Origin: an uncultured Clostridia bacterium
GTDB taxonomy: Bacteria > Bacillota_A > Clostridia > TANB77 > CAG-508
Assembly: GCA_944393405.1 (NCBI GenBank)
Contig: CALYAC010000003.1
Span: forward strand, 62,001-126,000
Length of the DNA: 64,000 nt
Direction: 5' to 3'
Below the pieces are notes generated by a model, which was given only the letters and a program-made list of their open reading frames with translations, was not told the DNA's origin and made no database searches. Made by a program: the position numbers and the translations under genes. Shown here piece by piece: positions 57,760-64,000 of the stretch (position 1 is its first letter; the number at the start of each line of letters is the position of its first letter).

Positions 57760-58563
57760 TTAATCTTTACTTATAAGCTCTGCTAATTTCATACCTCTTT
57801 CATATCCTAATTTATAAAATTCATCCAGACTCATATTTAAATAATCATATCTATAACAAAGTTCTAATGTAATTGGTCCTGAATAATTACATTCTTTTAA
57901 TTTTTTCATTGTTTTTTCCCAATCTAAAGTTCCATCAAATGGTAATAAATGCAAATCATCTGATTTATCATTGTCATGTAAATGCACTGCAAATATTCTA
58001 TCTTTAAAAAGTTTAAAATTAAATTCATCATTAAAATGTACATGATAGTGACCTGCATCAAAACAAATGCCAACATTTTCATCTTTTATATTTGATAATA
58101 CATATTCTAAATATCCCTTTAGCCTAGTATTTTCAAACGCAACTTTAATTCCTAAGTCTTTTGCATAATTTGTTATTTTTTTAAATCTTTCAAGGCCGAT
58201 TTCGTTATACATAGGAGCTTTTCTTCCTGTTGTAAAATGCATTATAACCATTGGAATATTATTTTTCTTACAATCTAATATATTCTTTTTATATCTTTCT
58301 ACTAAGTCGTCACCATCTTTTCCTTCTTCCCATATTGCATTTATATTTTGATATCCAAGGTGTGCAAATATGATATTTAATCCTAGTTTTTTACATAATT
58401 CAACTTGTTCTTCTTGTGAAATCTCCCAATTTTTATCATACCATTGAACAAAAACATCTTTAAATCCGTTGTTTTTTACTGATTTAATTGTTTCTATCAC
58501 ATTTACATTTTGATTTGAATTTTGTATACATACTGCTAAGTTTCTCAATTTTTTCACTTCCAA
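57760..58563 (-). CDS. Sugar phosphate isomerase/epimerase (xylose isomerase-like TIM barrel)
   Basis: 267 residues. TIM-barrel family AP2Ec. Metal ligands are suggested by FAHLGYQN, IVMHFTTG, VAFENTRLKG, ICFDAGHYHVHFND and HLHDNDKSDDLHLLPFDG followed by ITLELCYRYDY. These proteins isomerise or epimerise sugars or inositol derivatives. Specific substrate unknown; it shares the operon with a cupin and the DHFR-like gene. Confidence 0.85.
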   Translation of the reverse strand: MEVKKLRNLAVCIQNSNQNVNVIETIKSVKNNGFKDVFVQWYDKNWEISQEEQVELCKKLGLNIIFAHLGYQNINAIWEEGKDGDDLVERYKKNILDCKKNNIPMVIMHFTTGRKAPMYNEIGLERFKKITNYAKDLGIKVAFENTRLKGYLEYVLSNIKDENVGICFDAGHYHVHFNDEFNFKLFKDRIFAVHLHDNDKSDDLHLLPFDGTLDWEKTMKKLKECNYSGPITLELCYRYDYLNMSLDEFYKLGYERGMKLAELISKD

Positions 58564-58589
58564 TTCATTATATCTATTGTTAAAATTTC

Positions 58590-58946
58590 TTATAAATCAT
58601 TACTCTTAGTATCTATATGAGTATTTGGATTAAAAGGTGGATTCATTATTTCTATCATCTTAAAATTTCCTTTAAAACAAAACTCTGTATTAATAGGGAT
58701 TTCTACCGTATCCCCTTTATTAAGTTCATATTCTTTGCCATTAATATTTGCTTTTCCGCTTCCTTCTAATATAAAGTAAATATGGATGCTTTCAGTTTCT
58801 TTTTGATAGTATTTATGTCCAAAAGTCATATCTATATAGTCTAGCTCAATACCTAATTTTCCATTACTTAAAGTATAGCCTTTAAAATAGCCTTCTGTTT
58901 CAAAATCATTTTTACTTGGAAACTTTTTTACATATTCCATAAACAT
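58590..58946 (-). CDS. Cupin-domain protein
   Basis: 118 residues forming one cupin barrel: GKLGIELDYIDMTFG, ESIHIYFILEGSGKANINGKEYELNKGDTVEIPINTEFCFKG. The usual G-x5-H-x-H metal motif is replaced by HIYFILEG, so metal binding is uncertain. The second in-frame ATG (residue 3) may be the real start. Small sugar-binding or isomerase role possible; unknown. Confidence 0.8.
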   Translation of the reverse strand: MFMEYVKKFPSKNDFETEGYFKGYTLSNGKLGIELDYIDMTFGHKYYQKETESIHIYFILEGSGKANINGKEYELNKGDTVEIPINTEFCFKGNFKMIEIMNPPFNPNTHIDTKSNDL

Positions 58947-58961
58947 TACTCCTATTCATTT

Positions 58962-60026
58962 CTAATTTAATTCACGTTCTCTTAAGTTATATTTATAATA
59001 ATCTTGTCCGCTTCTTATAAATTTAAATCCATAATCCTCATACATATTATTTAGTTTTATATTATCTGCTTTACACTCCAGCCTTAAATATTTTTTATTT
59101 TCTTTTCTTGCAAATTCTTCGCAAATGCCAAATATATATTTGCCTAAATCTCTATGCCCAACTTTTGTAACAACTTTATAAATATAATATGCATCTTTAT
59201 TCTCTTCCCAAAAACTTTGTCTATTAGATAATTCAAATCCCCCAATTAATTCATTCTTTTTCTTTAGCATATAATAGTTGTTATTATTTATAGCTTGTAT
59301 AAATTCTTCTTTTGGATGGTTTGTTAAATAATTACTCCATTGATCTATTCCATTTTCTTCAAACCAATTGCTTCTTTCAGAATACAATTCTATAATTTCG
59401 TCTAAATTTTCTATATTTGCAATTTGAAGTTCTATATCATTTTCTTTTAATTTTTCTAAAACATTATTACCATAGATTTCATGGTATATCATTGTAGTTA
59501 TTTTAACAATCTCTTTATCATAAATTCTCCTAGAAGCTTCAAAATGTAATATTTCATTTCTTAATTTTGGTAATTTTTCTATGATAGAATCTAACTTTTT
59601 TCTATTTGTTAAACAATTTTTCCATCTTCTACTACCAATCCATGCAATTTTATCGGCATCTTGAACTATTAAACCTTCTTTAGTTTTTGGAAACATTCCA
59701 AATCCATGGTATCTTACAGCCTCTGAACATTTATTTATAAAATTATTATCATATCCTAATTCTTTCATAGTATTAATCATCATATTGCTACTTAATTCCT
59801 CATGTTCTTTATCTTTTTCTATTCTTCCTACATCATGCCAATATGCAGCAATAATACATACTTCTTTATCAATACTTTCGTCGAAATTATCTAATAGATT
59901 TTTCAAATACTCAAGAACATCTAGGACATGACCTATACTATGTTCCTCATCATTTATTTTCATCATATATTCTTTAGCAATATTAATTAAGTTTTTATGT
60001 TTTTCTTCAATTAGTTCATAATTCAT
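58962..60026 (-). CDS. HD-domain phosphohydrolase-GNAT fusion
   Basis: 354 residues. Residues about 10-180 are an HD domain: SIGHVLDVLEYLKNL, AYWHDVGR (the HD pair) and VQDADKIAWIG. Residues about 200-354 are a GNAT domain (LQIANIENLDEIIELYSERSNWFEENGIDQW ... VGHRDLGKYIFGICEEFARKENKKYLRLECKA). The two domains are in one continuous frame. Its substrate pair is unknown. It is the second GNAT fusion of the island, supporting a theme of coupled hydrolysis and acetylation. Confidence 0.85.
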   Translation of the reverse strand: MNYELIEEKHKNLINIAKEYMMKINDEEHSIGHVLDVLEYLKNLLDNFDESIDKEVCIIAAYWHDVGRIEKDKEHEELSSNMMINTMKELGYDNNFINKCSEAVRYHGFGMFPKTKEGLIVQDADKIAWIGSRRWKNCLTNRKKLDSIIEKLPKLRNEILHFEASRRIYDKEIVKITTMIYHEIYGNNVLEKLKENDIELQIANIENLDEIIELYSERSNWFEENGIDQWSNYLTNHPKEEFIQAINNNNYYMLKKKNELIGGFELSNRQSFWEENKDAYYIYKVVTKVGHRDLGKYIFGICEEFARKENKKYLRLECKADNIKLNNMYEDYGFKFIRSGQDYYKYNLRERELN

Positions 60027-60076
60027 TTTTATATTTTTTCTCCTTTGTTATTTTAATTTATTAATTATTAGAACTT

Positions 60077-61213
60077 CTATTTTTCTTTTTGAATATCTTT
60101 TTCTTCTATTCTTTGTTTTCTTTCTATATCGTTTTCTGATTTTGCTTGTGCCTCACGATATCTTTGAAATGACATATTAATATTTTCAGAGCAAGATATC
60201 GGATCAAATTTAAAAGGCTCTCCTAAATTATAAAAAGATATTAATCTTTGCACTAGCTGTGAAAAATATGGGTTATAATTTGAATTAAAGATATTGGCAT
60301 GATTTGTACCTTTACAGATAACCCCACTTATATCATATCCATTTTTTCTTAAGAATTCTATTGAGTTTTTCCATCTTTCATCTAAATCTTGTCCAAAAAC
60401 TTCCCTTTGTTTTCTTCCTACTTCTCTTGGAACAGTTCTTAATCTATATGACATATCATGCATTGGAGCTGAAATTTGATTTTTATCTATTTTGTTTCCA
60501 AATCTGTCAAACTTAACAAGATTCCCATTAATATCATATGTACCATCTTCTTTAGCTTCATTTTCAGCTACATAATATGCAAATTTAATATTCCTATGTG
60601 CATTAGCATCAAATTTTTTGCCAAATAAATTCTCATAATCAGATATTCCTATAGGATAGCCTATACTTTCTATAGGAACTGGAATATCTCCAGCTGCACC
60701 ACCTATACAACATCTTGATACTAATTCTGGATGAATAAAGGCAAATCTTTGCGCAAAAACGCCTGACGCAGAATATCCATGCACAAATGTCTTTTTTCCC
60801 ATTCTTTTTCCAGTTAGTTCTTGTATTTTATTTTTAGCATCTTCAATACATTCGATAACTTTTAAGTCAATTCTTTTTAATTTAGCATTAGGGAATATAA
60901 AACATTCTCGTGATAACTGTTGATAATCTGGTTCTTCTCCATTTAAATCCGGTATCACAGGACATACAATAGGTGCTTTTGCAACTTCTATCAATCTATC
61001 TATTGGATTATTTTTTTTACTATCTAAAATATTTTCTTCATAACTATCTCTACTTTTTCCTCCAGAGTTATATGTTTCTAGAAGTATTTCAGCTTCATCT
61101 TTAAAATCTTCTGGAATCGCTAAAATATATGCTAATCCGTTATTTATTTCTTCAAAATATATTTTAAATTTTTCTCCTTGATAATTAACTAACTCATTTT
61201 GTTCATTATTCAT
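60077..61213 (-). CDS. Alpha/beta hydrolase-like protein
   Basis: 378 residues. No signal peptide. The nucleophile elbow reads VHGYSASGVFAQRFAF (GYSAS, near residue 170), with a following strand VSRCCIGGAAGDIPVP. A candidate His lies in CKGTNHANIF. The family resembles uncharacterised bacterial esterase-like proteins of about 380 residues. The C-terminus is Glu/Lys/Arg-rich (AQAKSENDIERKQRIEEKDIQ). Confidence 0.75.
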   Translation of the reverse strand: MNNEQNELVNYQGEKFKIYFEEINNGLAYILAIPEDFKDEAEILLETYNSGGKSRDSYEENILDSKKNNPIDRLIEVAKAPIVCPVIPDLNGEEPDYQQLSRECFIFPNAKLKRIDLKVIECIEDAKNKIQELTGKRMGKKTFVHGYSASGVFAQRFAFIHPELVSRCCIGGAAGDIPVPIESIGYPIGISDYENLFGKKFDANAHRNIKFAYYVAENEAKEDGTYDINGNLVKFDRFGNKIDKNQISAPMHDMSYRLRTVPREVGRKQREVFGQDLDERWKNSIEFLRKNGYDISGVICKGTNHANIFNSNYNPYFSQLVQRLISFYNLGEPFKFDPISCSENINMSFQRYREAQAKSENDIERKQRIEEKDIQKEK

Positions 61214-61253
61214 ATTTATTTATTTTTCTCCCATTGTTTCTTTTTTATAAGTA

Positions 61254-61658
61254 TTAAAAACTATACTTTTCTATAACATTCCCATCTTCATCATAAATTG
61301 TTGACTCTGCATCTTTTATATATAAAACTTGAAAATCCGGATTATCTAATGTATATCCTGCTTCTTCCGCCCAATCAAATTCTTTAATAACTTCTTTTTT
61401 TGCTTCAATATTATTACTATCATCTATTAATTTACAATTAATTCTAATCCATTTTTCATTATCATACGCTACTATACATACATTATTATTTTTCTCTATT
61501 TGTTTTGATACATTTTTATTTTTGCTAGTTAAAACATATATTTTGTTATCAAAAAGTACAGGATCTCCAAACGGTCTACAGCTTGGCTTATCTCCATTTA
61601 TTGTACTTAAATAATTTACTTTTGTATTTTCTTTTAAGAATTTAAAAGTTTCTTCCAT
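61254..61658 (-). CDS. Pyridoxamine 5'-phosphate oxidase-like flavin protein
   Basis: 134 residues, a split-barrel FMN-binding fold: VNYLSTINGDKPSCRPFGDPVLFDNKIYVLTSKNKNVSKQIEKNNNVCIVAYD. Such small proteins bind FMN, F420 or heme and reduce unknown substrates. Start backed by an AGGAGG site. Part of the same minus-strand run. Confidence 0.88.
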   Translation of the reverse strand: MEETFKFLKENTKVNYLSTINGDKPSCRPFGDPVLFDNKIYVLTSKNKNVSKQIEKNNNVCIVAYDNEKWIRINCKLIDDSNNIEAKKEVIKEFDWAEEAGYTLDNPDFQVLYIKDAESTIYDEDGNVIEKYSF

Positions 61659-61687
61659 AAAAAACCTCCTATATTACAAATAACTAT

Positions 61688-62233
61688 TTATTTTTTATTA
61701 TCTAACCATTCATAATATTTTAACAAATATTCCCAGCATCCTTCTTTATCTGTTATTCCGTCATAATTATTTTTTATTCTTTTGACTATTTCTTCTTGAT
61801 TAATCCATTTAACTTCGGAAACTTCTTCTTCTTGTAGTTTTAATTTTGTTTCGTCTATATCTTCTCTTACTATATAATACTCATTAAAATGATTATTTAC
61901 AACTTCTCCTTTTTTATTAGTAGAAATAGATGAACCTAAAAATATAATATTTTCACCACTTAACTCTATGCCAAGTTCTTCTTTTGCTTCTCTTTTTATT
62001 GCCTCAAATCCAAATTCTCCTGCTAATACATGTCCACCTGCAGTTACATCCCATGTATTTGGCCATAATTTTTTTGTTGCACTTCTTTTTTGTAATAATA
62101 CTTGGTTTTTTGAATTAATTATATACATAGCAACTGCTTTATGCCAAATTCCTTCTTTATGACATTTTTCTCTTGTCTGTTTCTTTCCTGTATAATTTCC
62201 TTTTTCATCTAATACATCAAAATATTCTTCCAT
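61688..62233 (-). CDS. NUDIX hydrolase (IPP isomerase-like subfamily)
   Basis: 181 residues. N-terminus EEYFDVLDEKGNYTGKKQTREKCHKEGIWHKAV and NUDIX box GGHVLAGEFGFEAIKREAKEELGIEL (about residues 65-90) place it in the YfcD/IDI-like NUDIX group. It hydrolyses an X-diphosphate compound, substrate unknown. Together with the NUDIX-GNAT fusion it is one of two related NUDIX domains in the island. Confidence 0.9.
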   Translation of the reverse strand: MEEYFDVLDEKGNYTGKKQTREKCHKEGIWHKAVAMYIINSKNQVLLQKRSATKKLWPNTWDVTAGGHVLAGEFGFEAIKREAKEELGIELSGENIIFLGSSISTNKKGEVVNNHFNEYYIVREDIDETKLKLQEEEVSEVKWINQEEIVKRIKNNYDGITDKEGCWEYLLKYYEWLDNKK

Positions 62234-62250
62234 AATTTTCTCCTTTTTTA

Positions 62251-62802
62251 TTAAATGTAATTTATTATATTCTCAAAAGTATCATATCCACTCTCACTGT
62301 TGATGTGTCCTGCATCAGGAATAAAAACTTTTTCAGTTGCTATCTTATCTGCAAAATCTTTTTCAGCTTCATATTTTACATATGGATCATTATCTGAATA
62401 GAAACAAATTATTTCATTTGCATATTTTTTAACATCTTCTAAATTATCAAAATACATTGACTTATTAACTTCATCATATTCTTCATTTATTCCCAGATAA
62501 TTATTAAATCCACATACAAATATTAATTTTTTAACTCTCACTTTATTTTCAGTTAAAAATTTTGATATAAATACTGGTGCAATACTATGCCCTATAATTG
62601 TAGTATTTTCATTAATTAATCCTAAATCCAAATAATATTTAAATAATTTGCTCCAGTTTTCATAATTTTGATATCCTACTCCAATAGGAAAATCTGGTAC
62701 ATACACTTCTTTTCCTTCATCTTCTATAAAGTCATGTAACCATCCTATCCAATTTGAATATGGACTACTAAACGAACCATGAATTATAAAATAGTTTGAC
62801 AT
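62251..62802 (-). CDS. RBBP9/YdeN-type serine hydrolase
   Basis: 183 residues. The family pattern is clear: YFIIHGSFSSPYSNWIGWLHDF at the N-terminus, nucleophile in TIIGHSIAPVF (Ser near 73), acid in FYSDNDPYV and His in IPDAGHINSESGY. The substrate of these small hydrolases is unknown. The start is preceded by AGGAGG. Confidence 0.88.
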   Translation of the reverse strand: MSNYFIIHGSFSSPYSNWIGWLHDFIEDEGKEVYVPDFPIGVGYQNYENWSKLFKYYLDLGLINENTTIIGHSIAPVFISKFLTENKVRVKKLIFVCGFNNYLGINEEYDEVNKSMYFDNLEDVKKYANEIICFYSDNDPYVKYEAEKDFADKIATEKVFIPDAGHINSESGYDTFENIINYI

Positions 62803-62856
62803 ATCTATTTCCTCCTAAAATTTTAATTTTTAAGTATGTTCTCATCTTAATTATAA

Positions 62857-63252
62857 TTACTTTTCATATTCTATTGGAAATCCAACATTTTTTAGGGCTA
62901 AAATACCTTTTTCGCATAATTCTTCTTTTATCATAATATAATCCTTTGAAAAAGTAGAAATAATTAATATATTCATACCTTCTTTTGCAATTGTTTCTGC
63001 TATTTTTGCTAGAAATCCTACTGTTTGAAATGGCACAGCTGGCTTAAATTCAATTAATTTATAATCTCCAACTACCTCTAAAACATTTAATTCTTTTAAA
63101 TTTTCTTTTTTAGTTACTACAGTTATTTCATCTTTATCTTTTGATACCATAAAATGAATATCTGGTTTCTCTAAAGTATCAGTCTTTACATAAACATATG
63201 TATCTTTCATAATAGTTGCTATGCTCTTTGGAATAGCTTCTTTAACATCCAT
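62857..63252 (-). CDS. ACT-domain protein
   Basis: 131 residues from ATG 63252, which follows GGAAGGAGAATTTTT; an upstream in-frame start at 63300 overlaps the next gene. The C-terminal half has FKPAVPFQTVGFLAKIAETIAKEGMNILIIST, an ACT domain of the type that binds amino acids. Probable regulatory or sensory protein, cytoplasmic, ligand unknown. Confidence 0.82.
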   Translation of the reverse strand: MDVKEAIPKSIATIMKDTYVYVKTDTLEKPDIHFMVSKDKDEITVVTKKENLKELNVLEVVGDYKLIEFKPAVPFQTVGFLAKIAETIAKEGMNILIISTFSKDYIMIKEELCEKGILALKNVGFPIEYEK

Positions 63253-63278
63253 AAAAATTCTCCTTCCTATATTTTTAT

Positions 63279-63656
63279 CTAAATTTCTAATAGTTTGCAT
63301 TGTTCTTTATACCAAGCTGGAGTACAAATCATTATTATTTTACAATTTCCATCCCAATAGTAAACTTCCTCTTTATCGATTAATATAACATCTCCTTGAT
63401 TAAACCCTATTTTTTCTTCTTTTTTATTGATTGTTCCATTTCCATCTAATACATAGCATATCTCTTTACATTTTTCATTAGTACAATATCCTTTTTCTGG
63501 ATATCTACCATTGATTGTATTTATACAGAAATCTATTTCTTTATCATTTAATGCAATAGAATATTCTAATAACTTACTCGTATCACTGTTTACTATTATA
63601 ATATTTTTTAAATTTCTACAATTAGCTCTACTATCATCAATCTGACTTTTACTCAT
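63279..63656 (-). CDS. Cupin-like protein
   Basis: 125 residues with a cupin-type beta-barrel core: EICYVLDGNGTINKKEEKIGFNQGDVILIDKEEVYYWDGNCKIIMICTP. The C-terminal AWYKEQCKLLEI is less typical. Two Cys pairs (CINTINGRYPEKGYC, CKEIC) are notable. No metal motif is certain. First gene of the long minus-strand run in this window. Confidence 0.75.
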   Translation of the reverse strand: MSKSQIDDSRANCRNLKNIIIVNSDTSKLLEYSIALNDKEIDFCINTINGRYPEKGYCTNEKCKEICYVLDGNGTINKKEEKIGFNQGDVILIDKEEVYYWDGNCKIIMICTPAWYKEQCKLLEI

Positions 63657-64000
63657 TTTTATCCTCTTTTTATCTTTCTTTTTTAAATTATATATTGCTT
63701 ATTTTACTCTATTTACTTCTTGTAACAATTTTTACTGTCTTTAATACATTTCCATCTAAGTACATTAATTCTTCCTTAAAATTAATAATAAAAAACACTT
63801 CTATCTTACACACTTTATATCATAAATTGCATTTATTTACAATGAAAATACTAACAATTTAACACTATTTTAATATAGTATATTTATTTTTTATATAAAA
63901 TAAGTATCAGCATATATATACTGATACTTAAAATAACTTTGTATAATACTTATTCGTTTCTTAACTTTCTCCTATTGCTTTTGTCTTTCTAGAAGAAATT
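63657..64000. other. Intergenic region to the window edge
   Basis: AT-rich; no supported gene. It holds a 10-bp inverted repeat TAAGTATCAG / CTGATACTTA (63901-63930) with TTTT on the minus strand, a likely terminator for a minus-strand gene beyond the edge. Confidence 0.5.

Overview
The window is a piece of a very AT-rich chromosome (core genes look about 25-30% G+C) from a Gram-positive, probably gut-associated member of the Bacillota, class Clostridia. The evidence is the PolC-type replicase, the pyrH-frr-uppS-cdsA-rseP-polC gene order, a SigH-like sigma factor, a SpoVB-like flippase, a glycine T-box, sortases with LPxTG-type substrates, RqcH and pyruvate phosphate dikinase. Nearly all genes lie on the minus strand. 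TGA, TAA and TAG all serve as stops, so the stop codons are standard.

Layout. 1-4.5 kb: PTPS-related membrane protein (cut by the edge), dCMP deaminase, L32, asparagine synthase. 4.5-14.8 kb: accessory zone with a broken ORF6N protein, an XRE regulator, a class B sortase with its wall-anchored substrate, a radical SAM gene, rdgB and a large membrane protein; several genes here are much richer in G+C than their surroundings and stand alone with their own promoter and terminator. 14.9-22.6 kb: ppdK, DUF1294, SpoVB-like flippase, ATP-grasp enzyme, glyS with T-box. 22.6-23.0 kb: intergenic cluster of DnaA boxes. 23-33.5 kb: radical SAM, AraC regulator, polC, rseP, cdsA, uppS, frr, pyrH. 33.6-39.8 kb: second sortase/LPQTG pair, ychF, L,D-transpeptidase, tRNA-Thr, sigH, rqcH. 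39.8-45.5 kb: two paralogous small genes sharing a conserved leader hairpin, then a FIST/aldehyde dehydrogenase/alcohol dehydrogenase operon and an HNH gene. 45.6-55.7 kb: ligA, pgsA, L31, a three-gene acyltransferase/esterase operon, a VanW-like gene and an ankyrin protein. 55.7-63.7 kb: a dense minus-strand run of small metabolic enzymes (two GNAT fusions, two NUDIX domains, cupins, hydrolases).

The main observation is a recurrent, phase-specific +1 frame break. polC (twice, 43 bp apart), the aldehyde dehydrogenase, the VanW-like gene and a GNAT gene are each interrupted by one extra C. In all five cases the C sits immediately before a glycine codon GGN, so the ribosome meets an in-frame CGG, and skipping the C restores the conserved protein. 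By eye I found no other in-frame CGG in the AT-rich core genes. CGG does occur, apparently as ordinary Arg, about 12 times in seven accessory genes. This pattern suggests +1 recoding (skipping or four-base decoding) at CGG-N in the host, with real mutation or consensus error as the alternatives to exclude. A sixth +1 break, in the HNH gene, lies next to a CGG but does not fit the rule cleanly.
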